NCBI GenBank assembly: GCA_026394265.1
Contig: JAPKYO010000024.1
Location: 1-64,000 of the forward strand
Origin: Candidatus Bathyarchaeota archaeon
GTDB taxonomy: Archaea > Thermoproteota > Bathyarchaeia > TCS64
DNA: 64,000 nt
Direction of reading: 5' to 3'
Shown: in pieces, positions 1 through 8,385 of the stretch
Layout of the letters: every line of letters begins with the position of its first letter
Numbering within the stretch: position 1 is the stretch's first letter
Notes under the pieces: model-generated
What the model was told of the DNA's origin: nothing
What the model saw: the letters and a program-made list of their open reading frames with translations, nothing else
Database searches by the model: none
Translations under genes and position numbers: made by a program

Positions 1-338
1 TTCTCGCCGTCCTCGTCGAGGAACGTGACTTCTCGTGGTCTTAGTCCCCTGTTCTCCCGGAGGATGTCCATGACGCTGAAGTGGGCCGCGATCTTGCCGC
101 CGCTCCTCTCGACGTTGTTCCCCGAGCACTCTAGGGTGCAGCCGTCGACTGCTATGCAGGTGCTCTCGGCGACCCGGCGCCTCGCCTCCTCGTCTCCCAT
201 GACGAGCAGGGAGAGGCAGAGGGTCTCCGCCTTCCCGGGGCGAAGCTCGTCGCAGACCCGGAAGACGGCGTCGCGGCTTATCGAGCCGAACGACTTCCCT
301 ATCCCGCTGCAGGGTATGACCAGTATCGGTTTCTTCAA
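1..338 (-). CDS. DGC-domain (putative zinc-binding) protein, 3' end cut by window
   Basis: The minus strand encodes a protein that begins (M)KKPILVIPCSGIGKSFG at a TTG start at 338 and is still open at base 1. It carries an early CSG cysteine, a CIAVDGC motif and a following LECSG cysteine. This pattern matches the DGC family of small putative zinc-binding proteins, whose biochemical role is unknown. The start lies four bases after the stop of the lipoyl-carrier gene, so the two are probably co-transcribed with the arsenite pump. The context suggests a role in thiol or metalloid handling, which is inference. The carboxyl end is missing from the window. Confidence 0.75.
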   Translation of the reverse strand, partial: MKKPILVIPCSGIGKSFGSISRDAVFRVCDELRPGKAETLCLSLLVMGDEEARRRVAESTCIAVDGCTLECSGNNVERSGGKIAAHFSVMDILRENRGLRPREVTFLDEDGE

Positions 339-341
339 AGT

Positions 342-791
342 CTATAGCCCCTTGATCTTCCTCAGCTCCTCCGAGACCTTGCCCTTCATCGCCTCGAAGT
401 ACTCCTCGGCGGTGATGAGCCCCTCCGATTCGGTGGATGGCTCGATTATGGCGAGCCAACCCTCGCCGTATGGGTCCCGGTTGATGACCTCGGGCCTCGA
501 TTCGAGGGCGGGGTTTACCCTCCTTATCACGCCGTCGACGGGGGAGAGTATGTCCCGGACCATCTTCACGGTCTCGTAGCTCCCGAGGAGCCCGCCGCGC
601 TTCACGATTGTGCCCGGCGGGGTGATGTCGGCGAAGACGATGTCGCCGCCTCGCCTCTGGGCGAAGTCCGTGACACCGACCCTGACCACGTTGCCCTCGG
701 CGCTTACCCAGACCTCGTCTCGGCTGTAGAGCAGCCCCCTCTTGGCCCTGAAGACAAACTTGTCCGCCTTGGTTTCGAGGTACTCGCTCAA
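342..791 (-). CDS. gcvH: Glycine cleavage H-like lipoyl carrier protein
   Basis: This 149-residue protein has a GcvH-type lipoyl domain. The segment ETVKMVRDILSPVDGVI (about residues 73-89) corresponds to the lipoyl-lysine hairpin, with the expected lysine. Family members carry an aminomethyl group between P and T proteins, or sulfur intermediates in the LbpA branch. No glycine-cleavage P, T or L gene is nearby; the gene sits between an Acr3 pump and a DGC protein. The TTG start at 791 overlaps the TGA stop of acr3, showing translational coupling. A role in a metalloid or sulfur reaction rather than glycine cleavage is inferred from context. Length is close to that of normal GcvH. Confidence 0.85.
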   Translation of the reverse strand: MSEYLETKADKFVFRAKRGLLYSRDEVWVSAEGNVVRVGVTDFAQRRGGDIVFADITPPGTIVKRGGLLGSYETVKMVRDILSPVDGVIRRVNPALESRPEVINRDPYGEGWLAIIEPSTESEGLITAEEYFEAMKGKVSEELRKIKGL

Positions 792-1801
792 GCCTTCACC
801 TTCTTCTCCCCCCGGGGGAAGTGTTTACGAGTCGCGAGGCCGAGGCGGACGAGGCTGAGCATCAGCGGCACCTCGAAGAGCGGGCCGATGACGGTGGCAA
901 GGGCCGCGCCGCTGCCTATGCCGTAGAGCGTCGTCGCGACGGCGATGGCGACCTCGAAGTGGCTGCTGGAGCCGATGAGGGTGCAGTCTATGCAGGTCGG
1001 GTAATCCCAGCCAAGGTACCAGCCCGCGAGGTACGTCCACGTGATCATCACCGCGTAGTGGATGAGGTTGGGCACCGCGATGAAGAGCACGAGAAGCGGG
1101 TTGCTGAGTATGATGTTCCCCTGCAGGCTGAAGAGGACGATGAGCGTCACGAGGAGGGCGACGAAGCTGACCTTGCCCATTCCCTCCCTGTAGACATCGT
1201 CGAACCACTCCTTCCCCTTCCTCGGGATCAGGATCTTCCTCGTCACGGCCCCCGCCGCAACTGGGACGAGTATGAAGAACAGCACACTCATCGCTATGAG
1301 GTCCCATGGGACTGGGATGCCGCTGACGCCGAGGTAGAAGGCCGCCATCGGCGCGTAGAGGAGTATCATCAGCACCGCGTTTACGGACGTGTTGATGAGG
1401 CCCTGCGCCATGTCCCCCTTGGCAAGTAGCATCCACCACATCACCATCGCCGTACACGGCGACAGACCAAGCAAGATCACCCCCGCTATGTAGTCGGGAT
1501 GCCCCGCGAGGAAGACGTTGGCCAACAGCGTCATCAGCGCCGGCGCGATGATCCAGTTCGCGAAGACCGTGAGCATGAGCGGCCTCGGGTTCTTCGCCGC
1601 CTTCTTCACGTCCATGAAGTCGATTCCGAGGATCGTCGGGTACATCATGAAGAAGAGGCAGATGCCGATGGGGATGGATATCTGCGCGAACTTTAGCGAG
1701 TCTAGGTACTCCCCGAAACTGGGCGCGAACCTACCGAGCAGCAGCCCAACCACTATGCAGAGCCCTATCCAGACCGTGAGGTATTTCTCAAGAAAACCCA
1801 A
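788..1801 (-). CDS. acr3: Arsenite efflux permease Acr3
   Basis: This 337-residue polytopic membrane protein has about ten hydrophobic segments. The GLSPCTAMVMWW stretch (about residues 112-123) carries the conserved cysteine of the bile acid:Na+/arsenite symporter family, and IGSSSHFEVAIAVA near residue 275 is also typical of Acr3. Acr3 proteins export arsenite using the membrane potential. Its stop overlaps the start of the lipoyl-carrier gene, and an arsenate-reductase gene is divergently encoded about 120 bases away. The shared intergenic region probably holds the promoters for both directions. The neighbourhood makes arsenic resistance the most likely role. Confidence 0.93.
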   Translation of the reverse strand: MGFLEKYLTVWIGLCIVVGLLLGRFAPSFGEYLDSLKFAQISIPIGICLFFMMYPTILGIDFMDVKKAAKNPRPLMLTVFANWIIAPALMTLLANVFLAGHPDYIAGVILLGLSPCTAMVMWWMLLAKGDMAQGLINTSVNAVLMILLYAPMAAFYLGVSGIPVPWDLIAMSVLFFILVPVAAGAVTRKILIPRKGKEWFDDVYREGMGKVSFVALLVTLIVLFSLQGNIILSNPLLVLFIAVPNLIHYAVMITWTYLAGWYLGWDYPTCIDCTLIGSSSHFEVAIAVATTLYGIGSGAALATVIGPLFEVPLMLSLVRLGLATRKHFPRGEKKVKA

Positions 1802-1919
1802 CTTCTTCTCCGTTATCGCGTCACCCTGTGTTATCTAGGGAGAAGCCGCGTATCATATTAAGTTATGTGGATATGTGGATGGGTGCGCGTTTAAAGGCGG
1901 CGCCGCCTCACCGATAATC

Positions 1920-2315
1920 ATGGTCACGGTCCTCTTCATCTGCGTTCACAACGCGGGGCGGAGCCAGATGTCCGAGGCGATCTTCAACAGCCTCGCCGGC
2001 GGCCGCCACAGGAGTATAAGCGCGGGCAGCCAGCCCTCAGCCGAGGTGAACCCCCTCGTCGTCCAAGCACTCAGGGAGATCGGCCTCGACATAAGCGGGA
2101 ACAAGCCGAAGAAACTGACTAAGGAGATGGTCATGCGGGCAGACATCGCCGTGACCATGGGCTGCGGCGAGGACGCCTGCCCCGTCGTCCCAAACGAGCT
2201 ACGGGAGTGGAAAATCGAGGACCCCCACGGGCAGCCCATCGAGAAGGTCAGGGAGATACGCGACGAGATACGGGGGCGGGTGGTAGCCCTCATCGAGGAA
2301 CTCGACGTCCAGTGA
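1920..2315 (+). CDS. arsC: ArsC-type low-molecular-weight phosphatase (arsenate reductase)
   Basis: The protein starts MVTVLFICVHNAGRSQMSEA, containing the P-loop C-x5-R-S of low-molecular-weight protein tyrosine phosphatases and thioredoxin-coupled arsenate reductases. A later VTMGCGEDACP segment supplies the second cysteine pair used in the disulfide cascade. I chose the ATG at 1920 because the P-loop then lies at the family's usual distance from the amino end; upstream in-frame codons encode an atypical extension. The gene is divergent from acr3, so arsenate would be reduced to arsenite and then exported. About 132 residues is a normal length. Confidence 0.93.
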   Translation: MVTVLFICVHNAGRSQMSEAIFNSLAGGRHRSISAGSQPSAEVNPLVVQALREIGLDISGNKPKKLTKEMVMRADIAVTMGCGEDACPVVPNELREWKIEDPHGQPIEKVREIRDEIRGRVVALIEELDVQ

Positions 2316-2750
2316 TCAGACGGACCTTATCGGGTTTGCGAGGCTGATTATGGTACGGCTGTTCGTTATGCCGGGGACCGCGTTGAGCCTCTGGAGGAAA
2401 GCCATCAGCCCCCCCGGGTTCGCGGCCTGCACCTTGATGAGCATGTCCCACTCCCCATCCGTGTAGTGCGCCTCGACAACCTCCCCCATCGACTTGAGCG
2501 CCCCGTCGACGTCCCCCTGGCAACAGGTGTGGAAGTCGAGCGTGAGGCCGATGAAGGCCGTCATCCCAAGCCCCAGCTTACCGTAGTCGAGGAGCGGCCT
2601 GTAGCCGAGGATCACCCCCTCCGCCTCCAGCTTCCCGATCCTGTCCTTGATCGTCGGGCTGCTGAGCCCCACCTCACGGGAGATGTCCGCCAGGGCGATG
2701 CGCCCGTCCTGCTTGAGCAACCTGATGATCTCCTCGTCTACCTTATCCAT
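2316..2750 (-). CDS. Lrp/AsnC-family transcriptional regulator
   Basis: This 144-residue protein has an amino-terminal helix-turn-helix (DEEIIRLLKQDGRIALADIS, then EVGLSSPTIKDRIGKLE) followed by an alpha/beta RAM ligand-binding domain (about residues 65-140). These are the two standard Lrp domains. It is convergent with arsC, with no gap between the stops. Family members bind DNA as dimers or octamers and usually respond to amino acids. A CC pair in DFHTCCQGD is unusual for the family and could sense metal or redox state, but that is speculation. The target is unknown; the GntP permease begins nearby in the opposite direction. Confidence 0.9.
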   Translation of the reverse strand: MDKVDEEIIRLLKQDGRIALADISREVGLSSPTIKDRIGKLEAEGVILGYRPLLDYGKLGLGMTAFIGLTLDFHTCCQGDVDGALKSMGEVVEAHYTDGEWDMLIKVQAANPGGLMAFLQRLNAVPGITNSRTIISLANPIRSV

Positions 2751-2941
2751 TTCAGTGGCCTCGATTTCTTAGGTTACGGGGCGACCCCCGCGCATTATAC
2801 CTAATTTATTAAGGAAATAAGTCTTTTCTCCTTGTTTTATTAGTGGTTAGGTTTATTTTTCCTCTGTTACGTAACCCCATGTGGTCAAATTGAAGTTTGT
2901 CGATATGAATGCCGGGCTCGCCGGCTCGGAGGTTCCCTAAA

Positions 2942-4276
2942 ATGGACGGCGTGTTAGCCACCCTCGTCTTCGCCGCGGGGATAGCCGCGGTCATCATCCT
3001 AACCTCGAAGTTCAAGATACAGCCGTTCCTAGTGCTCTTCTTCGTGGCGCTCGCCGTGGGCCTCGCCTCCGGGCTACCACCCGAGGGGATGGGCGGCATC
3101 GTCGTCGAGGGCTTCAGCAAGGTCCTTGGCTACACCGCCGTCATCACCGTCTCCGCCCTGATCATCGGCGTCATAATGCTTCAGACGGGCGCAGTCTTCG
3201 TCATCTCCAAGGCCGTCCTCGGCCTGCTCGGCAAGGAGCGCAGCCACTACGCCATGGGCATCATCGGCTACATAGTCGCCTACCCCGTACAGTGCTGCGA
3301 TACCAGCTTCATCATGCTCAGTCCCCTCCTCCAGTCCCTGACTGCCGGTGGTGGCCTCGACATGATGGTCTACGTCCTCACCCTCTCCGCGGGTGCGTTC
3401 GTGAGCTACGCGATGCTCTTCCCCGCCGCGCCGCTTCTCTCCGTCACCATACTCGGCGCAGACATCGGCTCAGTGCTCATACTCGGCTTCGCCGCCTCGA
3501 TCCCCGCCCTCATAGTCGGGCTCATCGTCGCGGGGTACCTCGGCAAGCGGAACAAGCTAAACGTCGACACGCGGGGAGCGAAGACGCTTGAGGAGATCGG
3601 CGCACAGTACGGGAAGCTCCCCGGGATGGCCTCCGTCTTCTCGATCATAATCGTCCCCACCGCCCTCATCATAGGGCGCAGCCTCCTGAGCGGCATACTA
3701 GACGGAAGCATGCTACCCCTCCTCGACTTCATGGGCAACCCCGTCATAGCCCTCCCCTTGGGCGTCATCCTAGCAATCGTCCTACTCGCCCGCAACAGGG
3801 GCATAGAGGACATCAACGGCATGATCTCGGAGGGTGTCACCAAGTCGGCGTCGGTGCTCATGATCGTTGGCTCGGGCAGTGTCCTCGCCCTCGTCCTGCA
3901 GAAGACGGGCGTCGGCCTATTCCTCGGCAACCTCGCCGTGGGACTCAACCTCCCCGGGCTCCTCGTCATCTTCGTCATCGCGGCTCTCCTCAAGACGGCT
4001 CAGGGAGGCACCACGGTCACGATGACCACCGCCACCGCCATAGTAGGGCCGCTCCTCCCCGCCTTGGGCGTCAGCCCCGTCATGGCCGCCATGACCATCT
4101 GCGCCGGAGCAATGATACTGATGCACGTCAACGACAGCTTCTTCTGGGTCGTCTCCGGCTTCACGAAGATGGAGGTCGGAACCGCCTACAAGACGCTGAC
4201 CGTCATCATGGCGGTGATGGGCATCGTGGCATTCGCCTGCGTGGCGTTCCTCGGGCCACTGCTCGGCTTCGCCTAG
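2942..4276 (+). CDS. GntP/citrate-type organic acid permease
   Basis: The gene encodes about 444 residues with some 12 hydrophobic segments. It resembles the gluconate:H+ symporter (GntP) superfamily, with motifs such as YPVQCCDTSFIMLSPL, the KTAQGGTTVTMTTATAI segment and HVNDSFFWVVSGF near the carboxyl end, which match the substrate region of that family. I prefer the ATG at 2942 over an in-frame ATG at 2909, because the latter adds a non-hydrophobic, proline/arginine-rich tail. The substrate could be gluconate, glycerate or another hydroxy acid. The gene is monocistronic and divergent from the Lrp gene, so Lrp control is possible. Confidence 0.85.
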   Translation: MDGVLATLVFAAGIAAVIILTSKFKIQPFLVLFFVALAVGLASGLPPEGMGGIVVEGFSKVLGYTAVITVSALIIGVIMLQTGAVFVISKAVLGLLGKERSHYAMGIIGYIVAYPVQCCDTSFIMLSPLLQSLTAGGGLDMMVYVLTLSAGAFVSYAMLFPAAPLLSVTILGADIGSVLILGFAASIPALIVGLIVAGYLGKRNKLNVDTRGAKTLEEIGAQYGKLPGMASVFSIIIVPTALIIGRSLLSGILDGSMLPLLDFMGNPVIALPLGVILAIVLLARNRGIEDINGMISEGVTKSASVLMIVGSGSVLALVLQKTGVGLFLGNLAVGLNLPGLLVIFVIAALLKTAQGGTTVTMTTATAIVGPLLPALGVSPVMAAMTICAGAMILMHVNDSFFWVVSGFTKMEVGTAYKTLTVIMAVMGIVAFACVAFLGPLLGFA

Positions 4277-4343
4277 AACCATACAGGGCAGGTCCCTCTG
4301 ACCGCTTACAAGCGTATAGTATGGAGAATCGTCCAGCTCAGGG

Positions 4344-4508
4344 TTAGAGAATGTCGCCAGCGTCGTAGACCCTGACCCTCTGGAGTCGCTCCTCCTCGGT
4401 CAACTCACTTCCCTCCTTCTCGGCCTTCTCATCCTCGTCCGACCAGTGCCTGCGTTTGCCCAGCCGCTTCGCGGCTTCGAGCTGCCTGAGGTGAATTACC
4501 GAGACCAA
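4344..4508 (-). CDS. Possible small membrane-proximal protein (54 aa)
   Basis: A minus-strand frame reads MVSVIHLRQLEAAKRLGKRR followed by an acidic/basic helix (residues ED-E-KAEKEG-ELTEEERLQR) ending VYDAGDIL. Residues before the TTG start continue a short hydrophobic stretch (LLCVLLVSV). A TATAAA box about 30 bases upstream suits a leaderless TTG start. Charged-helix composition and third-position GC look coding, but I recognise no family. It lies in the roughly 300-base gap between the GntP permease and the oxidoreductase gene; nothing else is visible there. Confidence 0.35.
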   Translation of the reverse strand: MVSVIHLRQLEAAKRLGKRRHWSDEDEKAEKEGSELTEEERLQRVRVYDAGDIL

Positions 4509-4576
4509 GAGAACACATAGGAGCCCGGGTGCTGCGGGTTTATAGGGTTAATCGAGTGGAAACATGGATTATTTTG

Positions 4577-5800
4577 TTAGGGGTGCCACGTGCCCTTGGC
4601 GACCTTGGGCACGAAGCCGTGAACCGCCTCGGTGCTGAACTTGAGGGTCTTCCCCTCCTCAGCCGACTTGTAGGCGAGCATCATCAGCCGGGTGACGAGC
4701 AGGCCGTCGTGCCACGTCTCCGAGGGCGCTATTCCCCTCCTGAAGGCGTCTGCCATGTGCCTGTGCTCCGCCGAGTAGCCGTAGGCGGCCGCCTCATCCG
4801 GAACTATCGGCATCAGCCCCTGCTCAGCCGCCTGCTTCTCCACGAAGTCCTCGGACTGCCCCGACTTTATGTTCCTGCTGAGGAAGACGCTGAGCTCCTG
4901 CTGCAGGCTGTTCATGGCGACGGAGTACTCGGGGCCGAGGACCTCCACGCTGAGGCGTAGGCCGGGGCCGGTGTAGCACCAGCTGACTTTGGCCTCGGAG
5001 AGGACGCTCTCGCCTTCGTCGTCGTATGTTATGTTGACGCTTGCGTAGTCCTCGGCGGGTGCCTTGGAGTAGTCGACGCCATACTGTGCCTTGAGCTGGC
5101 TCATGGCGGGCTCGTGCGTCCACTTTAGGCTCCGAATGTCAGCCTGCACGGAGACTGGCTTGAGGCTCCCCGGCTTCTCGGGGTCTGTGAGCAGGAACCT
5201 CGCGGCCTCTATGCTGTGGCACGCCATGTCGAGGAGGACGCCACCCCCGCTCCGGAGTGGGTCCCAGAACCAGGGCATATGTGGGCCACCGTGCTCCTCC
5301 GCGGCGCGAGCGAGGTATGGCCTCCCAGCCTTCCGGGCACCGTAGCGCCAGATGGCGTCCCTCCCGCGGACGACGCTGGGGGAGTAGACCTGGTTCTCGA
5401 GGTAGCCGTGGAGGAGATTCGTCTTCTCGACGAGCTTCACCATCTCCTCCGCCTCGTCGGCGGTACGGCCGAGGGGCTTCTCGCAGGCGACGCCCACGAG
5501 GTTGCCCTTGCCCTGTCGGGCCTCCTCGGTGATTGCTTTCACCGTCTCGAGGCGTGCGAAGTTTGGGTTCATCACCCAGACGGCGTTCACCGCCTTGTCG
5601 GCGAGCATGGCGTGCAGGTCCGTGTATGTCTTCGGCTTCCCGAGGCCGAGCCCCTCGCAGTAGGTGGCGAGCTTCTCCGCGCCCTCCCGGTGTGGGTTGT
5701 AGATGGCGGCGACGTCCGCGTCCCTTACGGTTGTCCATCCCTGGGCGGCGAAGCGGGCGATGAAGCCCGAGCCGATGAAGCCAACACCCAGCTTATTCAT
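4577..5800 (-). CDS. Gfo/Idh/MocA-family NAD(P)-dependent oxidoreductase
   Basis: The protein begins MNKLGVGFIGSGFIARFAAQ, a Rossmann GxGxxA/G dinucleotide-binding motif at the amino end. EKPLGRTADEAEEMVKL (about residues 107-123) matches the conserved EKP motif of the family, and GGVLLDMACHSIEAARF the substrate-binding Asp/His region. Members oxidise or reduce sugars, inositols or related polyols. I chose the ATG at 5800 because upstream codons lack a sensible domain. About 407 residues is slightly long for the family. The neighbours do not identify the substrate, so no gene name is given. Confidence 0.9.
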   Translation of the reverse strand: MNKLGVGFIGSGFIARFAAQGWTTVRDADVAAIYNPHREGAEKLATYCEGLGLGKPKTYTDLHAMLADKAVNAVWVMNPNFARLETVKAITEEARQGKGNLVGVACEKPLGRTADEAEEMVKLVEKTNLLHGYLENQVYSPSVVRGRDAIWRYGARKAGRPYLARAAEEHGGPHMPWFWDPLRSGGGVLLDMACHSIEAARFLLTDPEKPGSLKPVSVQADIRSLKWTHEPAMSQLKAQYGVDYSKAPAEDYASVNITYDDEGESVLSEAKVSWCYTGPGLRLSVEVLGPEYSVAMNSLQQELSVFLSRNIKSGQSEDFVEKQAAEQGLMPIVPDEAAAYGYSAEHRHMADAFRRGIAPSETWHDGLLVTRLMMLAYKSAEEGKTLKFSTEAVHGFVPKVAKGTWHP

Positions 5801-5831
5801 GGTGGAGACTGTGGTGAGGCGCGGATAAGAC

Positions 5832-6275
5832 CTACGGCTTCCGCGCGGGTTTACCTGACTCCACACGCACGAGCCTGCCCTCCCTCACCCGCCCTAGATC
5901 GAGGGCGTGGTCGCCGCAGAAGACGACGTGGCGCCCATCCGGCGAATCCACGGCAACCGCCTTACGGCCTATGAACTTAGAGGCATCCATCTGTGAGAGG
6001 CGTAGCGCGTCATTTTGTGGGCGGGCGAAAAACTGTAACGCGGCGATGGTGGGCGCCAAGCCGCCGTCTTTACTTCTGGCGAGGAGGATGCCGATCGAGT
6101 CCGTCCTCAGCTTCCGCAGGGGGAGGGTGATGACCTCGGGGGACACCGCCCAGTAGCCCTCCTCCCCCTCAAGCACCTCGCAGCCATCAAGCTCGTCCCC
6201 GTCGAACCCGTAGGATTCGGCGAGAGAATCGAGAAGCTCCCTCTTCTCCTCGGCGGATAGCAGCCTCAGCGACAT
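5832..6275 (-). CDS. PUA-like RNA-binding protein paired with RNA m5C methylase
   Basis: The product is about 147 residues from an ATG at 6275 (MSLRLLSAEEKRELLDSLAE). Its carboxyl half (KFIGRKAVAVDSPDGRHVVF and the following GRVREGRLVRVE) has the beta-rich look of a PUA domain. In many organisms this module is fused to the carboxyl end of NOL1/NOP2/Sun methylases or forms NIP7-like proteins. Here it starts inside the last codons of the methylase gene, so the two are translationally coupled and probably act together on rRNA or tRNA. The assignment rests on context plus motif appearance. Confidence 0.65.
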   Translation of the reverse strand: MSLRLLSAEEKRELLDSLAESYGFDGDELDGCEVLEGEEGYWAVSPEVITLPLRKLRTDSIGILLARSKDGGLAPTIAALQFFARPQNDALRLSQMDASKFIGRKAVAVDSPDGRHVVFCGDHALDLGRVREGRLVRVESGKPARKP

Positions 6276-7192
6276 TTCAGTATCCTCGCTACGAAGAATC
6301 CCTGCGTGCCGTGGTGATGGGGGTAGAGTCGCAGGCACCTCGTGACCCTTTCGTCGTAGGTGGTGCCCTGCCACTCGGGGATGCCCACCGCGTGCCGACC
6401 AGGCACCTCGATCTCCTCAACGTCGGCGTCCTCCCTGCTCTTGAGCAGGTGGTCGATGACCCCCTCGTTCTCCTCCGGGGACAGCGTGCACGTTGAGTAG
6501 ACGAGCGCGCCGCCCGGGGCGAGCAGGCTGAAGCAGTTCTCCAGCAGCTTCACCTGAAGGCGGCTGCACTTCTGCACCCTGGAGGGCTTCCAAAGGGCGA
6601 GCGCCTCGGGGTCCTCCCCTATCCGCCCCTCGCAGCTACACGGCGCGTCGAGGAGCACCTTGTCGAAGATCGGCCCCGTGTCGGGCAGCCGGCTCATGTC
6701 GAGGGTGGTCACAGCCGCGTTCAGCACCCCCATGCGGCTGAGATTGAAGCGCAGGACCCGGGTGCGGTGGGCGTCGACCTCATTCGCGGCGAGTGCGCCC
6801 CCGTTACCCATGAGGGCGGCGATGTGCGTCGTCTTGCCCCCCGGCGCGGCGGCGGCGTCCATCACAACCTCGCCCGGCTCCGGGGAGAGCGCCTCCGGGG
6901 GCAGCAGCGACGCCGCGTCCTCGATGTAGAAGAGCCCCTGGAAGTGGGCGACGGAGTCTCCGAGGCCATGCCCTCTGTCGTTTATCCAGAATCCGGTGGG
7001 GCACCACGGCACGGCATCGAGGGCTAGACCCTGCCCGGTGATCAGCTCCCTCACCTCCTTCACAGTCGCCTTGAGTGTGTTCACCCTGAGGCACGCCCTC
7101 GGCGGCGCCTCAAGCCCCTGCAGGTACTCGCCGTACTCATCGCCTAAGATGATGGCGAGGCGTTCACCGAGGGCGGTGGGCAGGGGAGTCAA
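6266..7192 (-). CDS. NOL1/NOP2/Sun-family RNA cytosine-5 methyltransferase
   Basis: This 308-residue enzyme shows the SAM-binding DAAAAPGGKTTHIA motif (about residues 111-124), the DAPCSCEG motif with a conserved cysteine (about residue 186) and YSTCTLSPEENE with the catalytic cysteine (about residue 236). Family members methylate C5 of cytosine in tRNA or rRNA through a covalent thiol intermediate. The usual amino-terminal RNA-binding region is short, and the PUA module is encoded by the next gene, overlapping by ten bases. A second family member (18416-19759) carries a NusB-like amino domain, so the two probably have different targets. Confidence 0.93.
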   Translation of the reverse strand: MTPLPTALGERLAIILGDEYGEYLQGLEAPPRACLRVNTLKATVKEVRELITGQGLALDAVPWCPTGFWINDRGHGLGDSVAHFQGLFYIEDAASLLPPEALSPEPGEVVMDAAAAPGGKTTHIAALMGNGGALAANEVDAHRTRVLRFNLSRMGVLNAAVTTLDMSRLPDTGPIFDKVLLDAPCSCEGRIGEDPEALALWKPSRVQKCSRLQVKLLENCFSLLAPGGALVYSTCTLSPEENEGVIDHLLKSREDADVEEIEVPGRHAVGIPEWQGTTYDERVTRCLRLYPHHHGTQGFFVARILKCR

Positions 7193-7234
7193 ACCAGATA
7201 GAATAACGCGGCTGGTTTATAGAGGGTTTTCCCT

Positions 7235-7477
7235 CTAGTGGACCATCCGCTTGAGCTCCTTGGAGCTTATGGCGTGCCGGTACGAGTCCCGTGCCTGCAT
7301 CTCCTTGTAGTCTTCGTAGCTCATGTTCGTGTTCGGGTAGAGCTGCCTGTACCTCTTGTATGGGAGCCTTATGTCCCCCTCGTGCTGCTGTATCAGCCGG
7401 TTCCTCGGGCGGGTGGCGCTCACCATGACGGCGAACTCGATGACGAGTATGGGGACCGCGACCCAGAGCAGGCTCAC
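7235..7477 (-). CDS. Small membrane protein at the end of the stomatin operon (80 aa)
   Basis: A GTG start at 7477 overlaps the TGA stop of the stomatin gene. The product reads MSLLWVAVPILVIEFAVMVS (one transmembrane helix), then ATRPRNRLIQQHEGDIRLPY and a basic, tyrosine-rich cytoplasmic tail ending KELKRMVH. I recognise no named family, although small partner proteins are known in stomatin/NfeD operons. The strict overlap, strong hydrophobic helix and lack of any competing frame support a real gene. It is probably a subunit or regulator of the SPFH membrane complex. Confidence 0.7.
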   Translation of the reverse strand: MSLLWVAVPILVIEFAVMVSATRPRNRLIQQHEGDIRLPYKRYRQLYPNTNMSYEDYKEMQARDSYRHAISSKELKRMVH

Positions 7478-8385
7478 TGTTTGGCCGCCTCCCCCCCAGT
7501 CTTCTTGATGGGGAGGATTTGTCCACCCTCGAGGCCGAGGATGTTGAGGACGTCCGAGTTCGAGGGGACGATGATCTTCGTCTGGTTGGAGAAGGTGTCC
7601 CTGATGACCTCGAGCTTCTTGTTGATCTGGGCGTTCTCCTTGAAGTACTCGTTCGCGGCCTCGCTGACGAGCTTTATGGCCTTCGCCTCCGCCTCGGCTA
7701 CGAGGAGGATGCTCTGGCTCCTGCCCTCGGCGACGAGGATGGTGCCCTCCTTGTCCTGCTCCGCCGCCTCCTTGCGGCCCGTCGCCTGCAGCCTCGCCTG
7801 GCGCCTCTCCTGCTCCGCCGTCTTCTGCTTGTGCATCGCCTCCTGTATGTCCTTGGGCGGGTCGATGCGCTGCACCTCGATCCTGTTGACCTTCGTGCCC
7901 CACTTGTCCGTCGCCTCGTCGAGCACCTTCCTGAGGTCGATGTTGATCTTCTCCCGGCTCGTGAGGCAGGTGTCGAGGGTCATCTCGCCGACGACGTTCC
8001 TCAGAGTCGTCTGCGCCAGCTTCACGATGGCCATCTCGAAGTCCTCGATCTCGTATATGGCGCGCTTCGGGTCCATTATCTGGTAGTAGACGACGGCGTC
8101 GACGTTTACGACGACGTTGTCCTCGGTGATGATCTCCTGGGGTGGGACGTCTATGACCTGTTCACGCATGTTTACGCGGTATATCTTCTGCTGGATGGGG
8201 ACGATGAACTTGAGGCCGGGGCCGGCGGTCTTGCTGTATGCGCCCCAGCTCTCGATGAGGCCTCTCTCGTACTGGCCCACGATCTTTACTCCTGATACCG
8301 CGAGGGCTATGACGCCGACCACGACGACTAGCGCGATCACCGCTAGCTCGATCTCGAACTCTGTCAAACCAACAAGTGCAATCAT
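7474..8385 (-). CDS. SPFH/Band 7 stomatin-like membrane protein
   Basis: This 303-residue protein has an amino-terminal transmembrane helix (about residues 11-30), the band-7 domain (YERGLIESWGAYSKTAGPGL onward, DVPPQEIITEDNVVVNVDAV) and a long charged coiled coil (about residues 190-245: MHKQKTAEQERRQARLQATG and following). Stomatins form large oligomeric cages at membranes and work with NfeD proteins and sometimes a stomatin-specific protease. The NfeD-like gene lies immediately upstream with a four-base overlap, and a small membrane protein follows, so the three form one operon. No protease gene is present. Confidence 0.93.
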   Translation of the reverse strand: MIALVGLTEFEIELAVIALVVVVGVIALAVSGVKIVGQYERGLIESWGAYSKTAGPGLKFIVPIQQKIYRVNMREQVIDVPPQEIITEDNVVVNVDAVVYYQIMDPKRAIYEIEDFEMAIVKLAQTTLRNVVGEMTLDTCLTSREKINIDLRKVLDEATDKWGTKVNRIEVQRIDPPKDIQEAMHKQKTAEQERRQARLQATGRKEAAEQDKEGTILVAEGRSQSILLVAEAEAKAIKLVSEAANEYFKENAQINKKLEVIRDTFSNQTKIIVPSNSDVLNILGLEGGQILPIKKTGGEAAKQ

